Positions 16,510 to 24,824 of a stretch of 64,000 nt of DNA are shown here, piece after piece. A program made the position numbers and the translations under genes. Below the pieces are notes generated by a model, which saw only the letters and a program-made list of their open reading frames with translations, was not told the origin of the DNA and made no database searches. Numbering within the stretch: position 1 is the stretch's first letter; each line of letters begins with the position of its first letter. The DNA lies in assembly GCF_002343915.1 (NCBI RefSeq), contig NZ_NETK01000001.1, positions 9,252,001 to 9,316,000 on the forward strand, in the 5' to 3' direction. This DNA comes from Nannocystis exedens. GTDB lineage: Bacteria > Myxococcota_A > Polyangia > Nannocystales > Nannocystaceae.

Positions 16510-16700
16510 GGGACAGATGAGGCGGGCGGGAGACTGGCGCGAGGGACAGGTGAAGGGACGGCGAGAGCGCGGGGAGACGGGAGCGGCCTGGCGCGAGGGA
16601 CAGGTGAGAGCGGGCGGAGCGGCCTGGCGCGAGGGACAGGTGAGCGGGACGGATGCGGCGGTCGGCGTGAGGATGTCGACCTGGCGTTCGGGACAGGTGC
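16505..16700. repeat. Cluster of GGGACAGGTG repeats between the PAAR-like and DUF2169 genes
   Basis: CTGGCGCGAGGGACAGGTG or close variants occur at about 16533, 16587, 16623 and 16681, with a weaker copy at 16501. On the minus strand this gives repeated HLSLAPGR-like peptides if translated, which is not credible coding. It looks like local amplification of one half of the dispersed hairpin. Confidence 0.8.
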
Positions 16701-16701
16701 G

Positions 16702-17662
16702 TCAGGGCCGGCAGACCGGCGGCGGCGCGGGGCCGATGGTCGGCGGCCGGCGCGGGCCGGGGGCGGCTGGGGGGCGGCTCGGGCCGCTTGCCGAACTCGT
16801 CGACGACGTGGTTATTGAGGTAGTCCTGGGCGCCGTTCGTGGTCGCGCCGCCGGGGGTCCACCAGCCGAACGCGCCGTTGGCGTCCATGCCGAGCGGGCC
16901 GCCGAACAGGAAGCCGGACACGGCGCCGACGGCGTTGTTGAGGATCGGGTTGGCGGCCTCCCGGCTGGGGCGCATGAAGGCCGGGAAGATCTTGAGAAAG
17001 GCGTCGGCGCGGGCGCGGTTGGCGGCGGCCATCTCGCGCGCGAGCTGGTTGATCACCTTTTGCTTGACCGTGCCGCGCAGGAGGTCCTTGGCGGCGGCCT
17101 TGGTCATCGCCGCGTTGAGGAAGCGGTTGGCGATCTTGTCGCTGAACTTGCCGAGGAGCTTGTTGAACAGCCACTGCAGCGCCCAGTCGATGCCGAAGCT
17201 GAGGAGGCCGTGGAAGAAGTCGCCCCAGGTCATGCCCGCGTAGTGGGTGTTGAAGGCGATGACGATGCCGGGGCGCATCGGGAACGGGGTGCCGCAGTTG
17301 AGGTTGAGGTTGATGCAGGCGAACGGGATGATGCACACCGCCGCCGGCTTGCCCTCGGCCTTGTACTCGGTGGTGCCCCAGTACGACTTCGAGGCGCTGA
17401 AGAGGATGTCGAGCGGCAGCAGGTACGACAGCATGCCGATGTGCGGGATGCCGGGGCCGATGTCGCTGCCCTTCTGCACCAGCGCGCCCCAGCTGGTGCT
17501 GTGGCTGATCGCCCGCTGATAGGTGCCCTTCCAGCCGCACAGCAGGTGGAAGCAGACGTACGGGACGGGGGCGGGCAGCGGCGCCGGCGAGCCGATCGGC
17601 CACGGGATGTGGAGGTCGTAGCCGATCATCGGGTGGAAGTCTTTGAGGACGGCGAACGGCAC
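16702..17662 (-). CDS. PAAR-like/DUF4150-type spike-associated protein (frameshifted near the 3' end)
   Basis: The first ~295 residues are convincing. A Gly/Pro/Cys-rich N-terminus (YDLHIPWPIGSPAPLPAPVP, later VCIIPFACINLNLNCGTPFP) fits PAAR-like proteins that cap type VI or contractile-system spikes. A helical region follows, then GGPLGMDANGAFGWW. In the given sequence the frame runs on without a stop through the neighbouring gene. Removing one base from the six-G run at 16769-16774 instead yields a Pro-rich tail ending PAPPPVCRP and a TGA at 16704-16702, for about 319 residues. I therefore place the end at 16702 and regard the gene as frameshifted by an assembly error or a recent mutation. 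The neighbours on both sides are DUF2169 genes, which supports the secretion role. Confidence 0.72.
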
Positions 17663-17686
17663 GGGATGTCCCTCAGGGCATGTCCT

Positions 17687-18646
17687 TCAGCGCAGGGCGA
17701 CGAGCTCGCAGACGCGCTTCTCCAGCGGGTTCAGGACGTAGCGGAACGGGTAGCGGTAGGACACGAACACGCGCAGCAGGTCGGGCTCGACGCCGATCTG
17801 GTCGATCGCGGGGGTCTTCTCGGCGGTCTCGTCGCCGAACGCGAGGTGCACGCGCAGGAGGTTGTCGGGCAGGTGGAACACGAGCGGGCCGTCCTCGCGG
17901 ACGCCGGTGATCGAGACGCGATCGCCGGGCTTGACCGCGGGGACGATCAGCTGCGGGAAGGCGGCGTTGTAGAAGGTGGGCCGCAGGACCTTGAGCATGC
18001 CGGTGTCGGGGTCGAACTCGACGCTGCGGCGCATCCGCGGGCCGAAGCCCTGGCCCGGACAGCAGGTGCCGACCGGCTCGGGGCGGTCGTCCCAGCGCGC
18101 GCACAGGTTCGCCGGGTCTTCGATGTTCGGCAGCGGCTGGCCCTCGGCGGCGCGCTCGTCGGGGTAGTAGCCGCGGCCGCCGGGGTTGTCGGGGAAGGCG
18201 ACGGCGAGGCCGTCCCACTCGAAGCTGCCGCCGAAGCTGCGGTCGAGCGTCAGCGGCATGACGCGGAACGGCTCCGGCGCGCTCGGGACCAGGCCGCGCA
18301 GGCTCCGCTTCCACACGCGATCGCCGAACACCGCGAGCCGGCCGCGGAAGGCGCTGCCGACCCGCAGGTCGAGGTCGAGGCGCGGGACGGGCCGGGCCGA
18401 GCGCGCCGCGCCGAACACCAGCAGGTCGACGCCGCCGCGGTAGAACAGCTCGTCGCCCGGCAGCGGGCCCTGCGGGCTGTCCCAAGGGGCAGGTGAGACG
18501 GGCCACGCCTGCTCGCGGGCGACGCGGAGGCGGTCGCCGACGATGTCGTACGTGATCCGCACGGCGACCGAGCCGAACAGCCGCTTGTCGTCGATGCCGC
18601 CGCGGAACAGGCGGGCGTGGTACGGCGTGCGGTTGTCGAGCTTCAC
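17687..18646 (-). CDS. DUF2169 domain protein (type VI secretion accessory), second copy
   Basis: 319 residues, divergent from the copy at 15346-16509 but with the same plan: LFGSVAVRITYDIVGDRL near residue 23, DLLVFGAARS with RLDLDLRVG, SFGGSFEWDGLAVAFPDNPG near 137, GRGYYP, GFGPRMRRSVEFDPDTG and a C-terminal RVFVSYRYPFRY. The AFPDNPGGRGYY block is typical of the family. The spacing of 24 bp to the PAAR-like gene and 7 bp from the upstream small gene indicates one operon. Confidence 0.82.
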   Translation of the reverse strand: MKLDNRTPYHARLFRGGIDDKRLFGSVAVRITYDIVGDRLRVAREQAWPVSPAPWDSPQGPLPGDELFYRGGVDLLVFGAARSARPVPRLDLDLRVGSAFRGRLAVFGDRVWKRSLRGLVPSAPEPFRVMPLTLDRSFGGSFEWDGLAVAFPDNPGGRGYYPDERAAEGQPLPNIEDPANLCARWDDRPEPVGTCCPGQGFGPRMRRSVEFDPDTGMLKVLRPTFYNAAFPQLIVPAVKPGDRVSITGVREDGPLVFHLPDNLLRVHLAFGDETAEKTPAIDQIGVEPDLLRVFVSYRYPFRYVLNPLEKRVCELVALR

Positions 18647-18653
18647 GGCGCCT

Positions 18654-19058
18654 TCAGCAGTTGACGAGCACGCGCTCGCCGTCGATCCGGACGTCGTCGT
18701 TGGCCTCGACCCGGACGTCGCCGAGCTCGGCGGTGATCGTCTGGACCCGCGCCGTGCTGCGGAGATCGCCGGCGGCGACGAGCTCGAGGTCGCCGCCCGT
18801 CGACAGCGACAGCGCCTCGTCGGAGCGCAGGGTCAGCTTCTTGGCGTCGAGCACCAGCTCGCCCGCGGCCTTGAGGGTCAGGCCGGCGCCCTCGAAGCGC
18901 AGCACCGGGCCGGTCTCGCGGACCTCGATCGCCAGCACGACCTTGCCGTCGCGGCCGATGAGCTCGAGGGTGTCGAGCGCGGGGTCGCGGCGCAGCTCGA
19001 CGCGGTGCTGGCCGACGAGTTCAAGGGCAGTGGCCGGCGCTTCGCGGTCCTCGGGCAT
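18654..19058 (-). CDS. Small repetitive beta-strand protein of the DUF2169/PAAR cluster
   Basis: 134 residues made of short alternating strands (GAGLTLKAAGELVLDAKKLT, then LRSDEALSLSTGGDLEL, VRVEANDDVRI) and ending in DGERVLVNC. This pattern resembles the C-terminal beta-prism or needle segments of VgrG- and DUF3540-type proteins in secretion clusters. The ATG at 19058 is chosen because codon pattern and similarity begin there. It lies 7 bp before the DUF2169 gene. Function unknown; membership of the secretion operon is inferred. Confidence 0.7.
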   Translation of the reverse strand: MPEDREAPATALELVGQHRVELRRDPALDTLELIGRDGKVVLAIEVRETGPVLRFEGAGLTLKAAGELVLDAKKLTLRSDEALSLSTGGDLELVAAGDLRSTARVQTITAELGDVRVEANDDVRIDGERVLVNC

Positions 19059-19128
19059 GCGGTGATGCTTCCACAGAATCGACTGCGGGGGCGGCGGCGG
19101 AGCGAGGGCCGCGCCCGCGCGGCGCTCG

Positions 19129-19896
19129 TCAGCGCGCGCACTCGAAGTGGGTGACCTGCCCGCGCACGACGGCGACGCGGTGGACGATCGGGCTGGCGGG
19201 CTCGTCCGGGTTGAACACGCGCACCTCGTGCTCCCCGGGCGCGAGGGTGAGCACCATCTCCGAACCGGGCATGCAGCTGCCGCCGCCGACGTCGCAGCGC
19301 TGGGTGCAGCGCAGCGCGAGCGAGCCCTGCGTGCGCGAGGTGAGGATCGAGGCGGACATGCCGAGGAGGACGAGGACGCCGACGACGAGGGCGATGACGG
19401 GGGCGCTGGCGCCACGCCGCGTCGCGGTGTCGACGGGCGCTGCGGCGCGCGCGGGACCGCTCGGACGCACGAGCCACGGGCTGGCGACGAGGACGACGAG
19501 GCCGAACACGACGAGCCACCAGGTCGGGCCGGTGGTGACGGCGACGGCGGACCGCTGACCCTGAAAGAAGGCGTGAAGGTCGTCGTAATGGGCCCGCGCG
19601 GTCGCCTCGTCGGCGAGGCCGACCGGGAGCTCGCGGCCGCTGGCGTCGATGAGCACGGTGACGCCGCGCCGCCCGGCGCGGCTGTCGTGGCCGTCGAAGC
19701 GGTGGTCGACGATCGCGTCGAGCGGGATGTCGCGGGTGCGCTCGAAGCCCCACAGGCCGGCGCTGTGGCTGCACGTGGCGGCGGCCCGGTCGCAGCGGAA
19801 GTCCGCGCGGTCGAGGCCGGCGAGCACCAGCACGACGCCGACGAGGGCGGCGACGAGGACGCCGAGGATCTGCCGGCTGCGCGCGGAGAGAGCCAT
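19129..19896 (-). CDS. Inner-membrane protein with three transmembrane helices, unknown function
   Basis: 255 residues. Helices are visible at residues 8-27 (RQILGVLVAALVGVVLVLAG), about 125-142 (WWLVVFGLVVLVASPWLV) and about 165-185 (PVIALVVGVLVLLGMSASIL). The loop between the first two is likely periplasmic. The C-terminal domain contains four Cys (ALRCTQRCDVGGGSCM and the terminal FECAR) and a GEHEVRVFNPDEP strand. It sits 70 bp upstream of the secretion-accessory operon and may be its first gene. Confidence 0.7.
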   Translation of the reverse strand: MALSARSRQILGVLVAALVGVVLVLAGLDRADFRCDRAAATCSHSAGLWGFERTRDIPLDAIVDHRFDGHDSRAGRRGVTVLIDASGRELPVGLADEATARAHYDDLHAFFQGQRSAVAVTTGPTWWLVVFGLVVLVASPWLVRPSGPARAAAPVDTATRRGASAPVIALVVGVLVLLGMSASILTSRTQGSLALRCTQRCDVGGGSCMPGSEMVLTLAPGEHEVRVFNPDEPASPIVHRVAVVRGQVTHFECAR

Positions 19897-20322
19897 GCGC
19901 GCGATGGTACGCGAGCGGCCGGCGAAGGCGAAGCAGGCGCGAGAGCGAGCGGCCCGGCCGGGCGGCAGGGGCGCGACTCGGCTGACATGGCCCGAAGGAC
20001 AGGGTCACGGGGACCGCTCCGGGGGCGGCGGTGTCCTGCGAGGGAACCGCCGGGGGCGGCGAGCGGCCTTCGGCAGCGGACCGGGGCGCCGGTCGACCTG
20101 GCCCGAAGGGCAGGTCACAGGGCCGCTCTCCGCGCGGCCGGGGCCCGGCGAGGCGCGCGCTGCGGCCGTACGGTCGGCGGCCGGGTGCTGCGACCTCGGG
20201 CGCGAGCGGGGCGCCTCAGCGGGCCCGGGCTGCCAAGCCGCGAGCGGCCGCGGCGAGCTCGGCTGGCCTGGCGGACAGGCTGACCGATCGGGCAGGCGCG
20301 ACCGACCCGCGCGGAGGCCGGC
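19897..20322. other. Intergenic region with dispersed hairpins, no gene
   Basis: No credible gene. It holds three members of the short hairpin family: ACATGGCCCGAAGGACAGGG near 19985, a strong GACCTG...CAGGTC hairpin near 20096-20118, and a CCTGGCGGACAGGC element near 20268. These lie downstream of the methyltransferase gene's partner strand and upstream of the secretion cluster. Confidence 0.5.
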
Positions 20323-21225
20323 TCAGCGGCGGGCGATGACGCCGGCGAAGAAGAAGTCGAGCGGGACGCCCTCGTCCTCGCGGAAGCCGTCCTCGAGGTG
20401 CGAGCCGAACAGCTCGATCATGGCGTCCTTGATCTCGCCCTCGAGCGCCGACAGGGCCGGGTGGGTGATGTAGCCGGTGTCGAGCAGCCAGCGGGTGGCG
20501 TCGACGCCGGACTTGAACCACAGGCGGAAGTTGTGCTGCCAGCAGGTGTCGATGACGAGGCCGCCGCGGCCGAGCAGGTCGAGCACCGGGTCGACCTCGC
20601 GGGGGGTCGGCGGCTCGGCGACGGTGTCGAGCTCGAGGTGCTCGGCGAACTTGTGATAGGTCGCCATCGCCTGCGGGGCGCTGGTGGCGAGGCTGGTCAG
20701 GATGCCGACGCGACCGCCGGGGCGGACCAGACGGCCCATCGCCGGCAACACGCGCGGCCAGTCGAGGTAGGCGAGGGCGAACCGCATCGACACGACGTCG
20801 AACGAGTGCGCGGGCGCGTCGGCGATGAAGTCCTCGGCCTTCGAGTTGACGGGCACGAGGTGCAGGCCCTCCTCGGCGGCGCGCTCGACGGCGAGGCGCA
20901 ACATGTTCTCCGAGGGGTCGACGGCGACGGTCTCGCCGGGGGCGATGAGCCGCATCATCGGCAGGGTGGCGGCGCCGCTGCCACACGCGAGGTCGACCAG
21001 GCGCTCGCCGCGGCGGAGGTGCAGGTCGCGCGTGAGCCGCTCATTGGGCGTCTTGACGTTGGGGCTCCAGAGGTCGTCGTAAAACTCGGCGACGCGGTCG
21101 TACGTCGACTGGAAGTAATGATCGAGGCTCTGCACGCGCCGCAGCGATACACCGAAGCCGACCCCCGTGCAACGTTCGTGGAGGCTGTGCAGCCGCGGAT
21201 CCTGAAGCTCTGTGCAGGTGCGCAA
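20323..21225 (-). CDS. Class I SAM-dependent methyltransferase (UbiE/COQ5-like)
   Basis: 300 residues from the first ATG, or 270 from a GTG at 21135. The shorter form starts just before the conserved QSLDHYFQSTYDRVAEFYDDLW segment and is probably correct. Motif I is LVDLACGSGAATLPMM, motif II VAVDPSENML, then FDVVSMRFALAYLDWPRVLP (motif IV) and LVRPGGRVGILT (post-motif). The fold transfers a methyl group from S-adenosylmethionine; the substrate cannot be named. It is followed on the same strand, about 100 bp further upstream, by another methyltransferase gene. Confidence 0.85.
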   Translation of the reverse strand: MRTCTELQDPRLHSLHERCTGVGFGVSLRRVQSLDHYFQSTYDRVAEFYDDLWSPNVKTPNERLTRDLHLRRGERLVDLACGSGAATLPMMRLIAPGETVAVDPSENMLRLAVERAAEEGLHLVPVNSKAEDFIADAPAHSFDVVSMRFALAYLDWPRVLPAMGRLVRPGGRVGILTSLATSAPQAMATYHKFAEHLELDTVAEPPTPREVDPVLDLLGRGGLVIDTCWQHNFRLWFKSGVDATRWLLDTGYITHPALSALEGEIKDAMIELFGSHLEDGFREDEGVPLDFFFAGVIARR

Positions 21226-21322
21226 CGGCTCGCGCAGTCAACCCCCGCAGCGCGCCCACCGGCCGCGACAGAACTAAAACAACGGCGACAGAAGTACGAC
21301 GGGCCGCGCGACCGGGCGTGCT

Positions 21323-21979
21323 TCAGGCGGCGGCGGAGATGTCCCGCGGGAGCGGGCCGCGGCACACCAGCACCTCGGCCGGCGGGAGGTTGGGCACGAC
21401 GATCTGCCGCCTCTGCTCGGCGAAGTAGCGGCCGAGGCAGCGGCCGAGGTGAAACTGCGAGAAGCCCCGCGTGGTGCTGTAGACGATCACGTGCGCGTGC
21501 AGGTAGCCGTACTGCACGAACACGCCGCCGGGCGCGAGCACCCGCGCGACGCTGTCGAGGATCGCGTCGCGCAGGTCGGGCGGCAACAGGCTCATGCCGA
21601 GGCACGAGACGATCGCGTCGACCGGGCCCGAGTGACCGGCCGCCGCGAGGTGCGTGCCGAGGTCGGCCGCGCTGCCGTGGATGGCGACGAGCCGCGGGTC
21701 GGGCAGGCGCCGCGCCGTGGCCTCGAGCAAGGGTCCGTCGATCTCGACCCCGAACAGGCGCGCGTCCGGCCGCATCGCCGCGAGCAGCTTGGCGGTGACG
21801 GTGCCGGTGCCGGTGCCGAGCTCGACGACGCTGCGGGCCCGACCGAGCTCGGCACCCTGGACCAGCGCGTCGACGAGGAACCGCGAGCTCGGCACGAAGG
21901 AGGCGGTCTGATCCCAGTCGCGCCAGCCGTTGAGGAAGAAGCGCCACGCGGCCCGCATCCGATCGATCGAGGTCGTCAC
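21323..21979 (-). CDS. Phospholipid N-methyltransferase-like (PmtA-type) SAM methyltransferase
   Basis: 218 residues. The N-terminus (AWRFFLNGWRDWDQTASFVPSSRFLVDAL) matches the GAVFPSS-type substrate-binding helix of PmtA-like phospholipid N-methyltransferases. Motif I is VVELGTGTGTVTAKLL, motif II GVEIDG, motif IV PVDAIVSCLGMSLLP. The C-terminal FSQFHLGRCLGRYF is positively charged and aromatic, as expected for membrane contact. These enzymes methylate phosphatidylethanolamine toward phosphatidylcholine at the inner membrane. Some relatives act elsewhere, so the substrate is a guess. Confidence 0.72.
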   Translation of the reverse strand: MTTSIDRMRAAWRFFLNGWRDWDQTASFVPSSRFLVDALVQGAELGRARSVVELGTGTGTVTAKLLAAMRPDARLFGVEIDGPLLEATARRLPDPRLVAIHGSAADLGTHLAAAGHSGPVDAIVSCLGMSLLPPDLRDAILDSVARVLAPGGVFVQYGYLHAHVIVYSTTRGFSQFHLGRCLGRYFAEQRRQIVVPNLPPAEVLVCRGPLPRDISAAA

Positions 21980-22091
21980 AGGGCGGCGATTGTAACCGGC
22001 CGCAGCCGTTTGTCACGGTGAGCACAGGGCCGCCTCGCGCCTGCGCAGCCGCGTACGCATCCGGGCCCCGATTCCCGGCGGCGGCGGCGCG

Positions 22092-24824
22092 TCAGTTGTG
22101 GACCTCGTAGACCTCGCCGCACTCGCTGACGCGCGGACCCTGACGGTTCTCGACCGGGCTCGTGCGCGGCTTCAGCGGCCGCAAGTTGGGCGGCAGCTCG
22201 AGCTCGGGCCAGATCTCCATCATCGCCTCGACGACGGCCGGATCGAACTGGCTGCCGCCGAGCTTGCTGACCTTCTCGGCGGCGACCCGCGGCTCCATGC
22301 CGGCGCGGTAGATGCGGTCGGACACCATCGCGTCCCAGCAGTCGGCGACGCTGACGACGCGCACGCTCGGCGGGATGTCGTCGCCGCGCAGGCGGTCGGG
22401 GTAGCCGGTGCCGTCCCAGCGCTCGTGGTGGTGCAGCGCGAAGCGCCGCAGCTCGGCCAGCTCGGGCGACTTCTCGAGGATCTTGCCGCCGAGCACGGTG
22501 TGCTGGCGGATGACCTCGATCTCCTCGAGGGTCAGCGCGCCGGGCTTGTTGAGCACCTTGTCGGGGATGCCGATCTTGCCGACGTCGTGCAGCAGCGCGC
22601 CGAGCTCGATGGTGCGGAGCAGCGGCCGCGCGAGCTTCATGTGCTCGGCGATCCGCACCGCGAAGTAGCTGACGCGCTCGGAGTGGCCGCCGGTGTAGAA
22701 GTCCTTGGCGTCGATGGCGGCGACCAGGGTGCGCACGGTGTCGATGAAGAAGCCGTGCACCCGGCTCTCGAGCGAGCTGCTCTTGGTCGCCAGCTCCTCG
22801 TTGAGGCGGGTCAGGTACGACTCGTAGTGCTGGGCCCGCAGCAGGTTGCCGACCCGCGCCTTGAGCTCCTCGGGCAAGAACGGCTTGACGAGGTAGTCGC
22901 TGGCGCCGCGCCGGAGGCCGCGCACGCGGTCGCGGCCGTCGGCGCGGGCGGTCAGCAGCAGCACCGGCAGGCGCTCGAACTCGGGGTCCTTGCGCAATTG
23001 CTCGACCAGCTGGAAGCCCGAGAGCTTGGGCATCATGACGTCGGAGATGACGAGCGCGGGGCGGACCTCGCGGACCTTCTGCAGGCCCTCCTCGCCGTTG
23101 CTGGCGGTGTAGACGTCGTGCTGCGGGGCGAGCAGGCGCTCGATGACGCGGACGATCTCGGGGTGGTCGTCGATGACGAGGATCCGGCTGCGCTGGCCCG
23201 CGGCGGCCAGCAGGTGCTCGCCGAGCAGCGGCGCGGCGCCGGGGAACGACAGGTCCGGGGTCGGCGCCGCCGGGTCGAGCAGCTCGATCCGCTCGAGCGG
23301 CGGCAGGCGCTCGATCCGCGTCATGCTCATCGTCGGCGTGGCGAGGATGTCCTCGGGGACAGGGATGGCGAGCATCGACTCGCCGGGCGCCGGCTGCGGC
23401 GGGGCCATGCCGACCAGCTCGGTCGGGTCGAGCGGGCGGCTCGGCAGGTCGACGCTCATGGTGGTGCCGCGCCCGGGGCTGCTCTCGACCCGGACCTCGC
23501 CGTCGTGGCGGTTGACGATCGTCTTGACCAGCGCGAGGCCGATGCCGGTGCCCTCGAAGGCGCGCGTCGAGGTGGCGTCGCCCTGGAAGAACGGGGTGAA
23601 CAGCTTGGCCTTGACCGAGTCGTTCATGCCGATGCCGGTGTCGCGCACCGACAGGCGCACGCGCTCGCCGTCGACGGCGACGGCGACGGTGACGCGGCCC
23701 CCGGCCGGGGTGAACTTGACGGCGTTGCTGATCAGGTTGCGCGCGACCTTGCCGAGCTCGCGCCCGCTGCCGAGCACGACCACCGGATCGGGCGGCGGGT
23801 CCCACTGCAGCACCAGCTTGCGCTGGCGCGCGGTGCTGCCGAACGCCTTGACCTGCTCGTCGACGATGGCGCGGAGGTCGACCGGGTCGCGCGTGAGCGG
23901 CTGGTCGCGCGCGCCGTACTTCGAGTAGTCGAGCAGGTCGTTGATCAGGTCGTAGAGCTGCCGCGTGGCGGTGTGCATGTCCTCGAACACCTGCCGGACC
24001 TCGCCGCGCGCGTTGCCGGCGAGCAGGCCCTCGAGCGGGGTGAGGATGCAGGTCAGCGGGGTCCGCAGCTCGTGCGACATGTTGTCGAGGAACTGACTCT
24101 TGGCCCGGTAGGCCTCCTCGATCTCGCGGTTCTTCTCCGAGACCTCCTGGTAGCTGTGGGTGATCCGCTCGTAGACGCTGCGCAGCTCCTCGTTGGTCTG
24201 CTCCTGCGCGAACGCGGCGTCGAACAGGCGCCGGCGCAGGAGGCGGTTGAAGTAGGCGCCGACGGTCACGGTGGTGGCGGTCGAGATCAGGAAGATGCTG
24301 TTGGCGGCGAACACCGACCAGTCCCACTGCGCCAGCGGCACCGGGTCGAGCGCGAGCAGCAGGCCGACGAAGGTGAGGTAGACGGCGGTGGAGGTGACGA
24401 GGACGTGCAGCGGGCCGATCGGGACGAACACGCCGACGGCGATCAGCGTCAGCGTGATGCCGGCGTAGTAGTGGCTCTTGTGGCCGAGGTTGAGCGCGCT
24501 CATCAGGCCCATGAAGGAGCCGATGAGGTACATCGCCAGGGCGCACACGCTCTCGACGTAGCGCTGGTACCGCGGCCGCTGGCTGAACTTGAGCAGGCCG
24601 ACCATCACCAGCGCGAGCGCGAGGCGCATGGCGAAGAACTTGGCGACCAGGCGAGGGTCGTCGAGGCTGATGATGTCGAGCACGCCGAAGCCCAGCATCA
24701 AGGCGATGCCGAGGTAGGTGACGCGGCGGTAGCCGGCCGCGACGTCCTCCCGCACGCGCGCGGCGAAGCCCTCGTCCCGCGACAGGGTGCTCTCGCTGAC
24801 GGTGGGGAGGTCGCTCGCGCTCAT
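22092..24824 (-). CDS. Hybrid sensor kinase - response regulator - HD-GYP phosphodiesterase
   Basis: A 910-residue protein joining three signalling modules. Residues 30-215 form about six transmembrane helices (MASE-like sensor). A coiled coil leads to HisKA with SHELRTPL near residue 250 and HATPase_c with NLISNAVKFTP, DTGIGM and GTGIGLALVK. A receiver follows at about 545-665 (ILVIDDHPEI, VISDVMMPKLSG, DYLVKPF). The C-terminus is an HD-GYP domain (about 690-870) with HSERVSYFAV, HDVGKIGIPDKVLNK and HHERWDGTGYP; it should hydrolyse cyclic di-GMP. Having the kinase upstream of REC and HD-GYP in one chain is uncommon. The ATG at 24824 overlaps the stop of the PilZ fusion gene (ATGA). Confidence 0.9.
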   Translation of the reverse strand: MSASDLPTVSESTLSRDEGFAARVREDVAAGYRRVTYLGIALMLGFGVLDIISLDDPRLVAKFFAMRLALALVMVGLLKFSQRPRYQRYVESVCALAMYLIGSFMGLMSALNLGHKSHYYAGITLTLIAVGVFVPIGPLHVLVTSTAVYLTFVGLLLALDPVPLAQWDWSVFAANSIFLISTATTVTVGAYFNRLLRRRLFDAAFAQEQTNEELRSVYERITHSYQEVSEKNREIEEAYRAKSQFLDNMSHELRTPLTCILTPLEGLLAGNARGEVRQVFEDMHTATRQLYDLINDLLDYSKYGARDQPLTRDPVDLRAIVDEQVKAFGSTARQRKLVLQWDPPPDPVVVLGSGRELGKVARNLISNAVKFTPAGGRVTVAVAVDGERVRLSVRDTGIGMNDSVKAKLFTPFFQGDATSTRAFEGTGIGLALVKTIVNRHDGEVRVESSPGRGTTMSVDLPSRPLDPTELVGMAPPQPAPGESMLAIPVPEDILATPTMSMTRIERLPPLERIELLDPAAPTPDLSFPGAAPLLGEHLLAAAGQRSRILVIDDHPEIVRVIERLLAPQHDVYTASNGEEGLQKVREVRPALVISDVMMPKLSGFQLVEQLRKDPEFERLPVLLLTARADGRDRVRGLRRGASDYLVKPFLPEELKARVGNLLRAQHYESYLTRLNEELATKSSSLESRVHGFFIDTVRTLVAAIDAKDFYTGGHSERVSYFAVRIAEHMKLARPLLRTIELGALLHDVGKIGIPDKVLNKPGALTLEEIEVIRQHTVLGGKILEKSPELAELRRFALHHHERWDGTGYPDRLRGDDIPPSVRVVSVADCWDAMVSDRIYRAGMEPRVAAEKVSKLGGSQFDPAVVEAMMEIWPELELPPNLRPLKPRTSPVENRQGPRVSECGEVYEVHN

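Noticed and set aside
15044..16700. Continuation of the PAAR-like frame to an 872-residue protein
   Set aside because: Past about 16770 it is the antisense or off-frame reading of hairpin repeats and the DUF2169 gene. A one-base correction gives a natural end at 16702.
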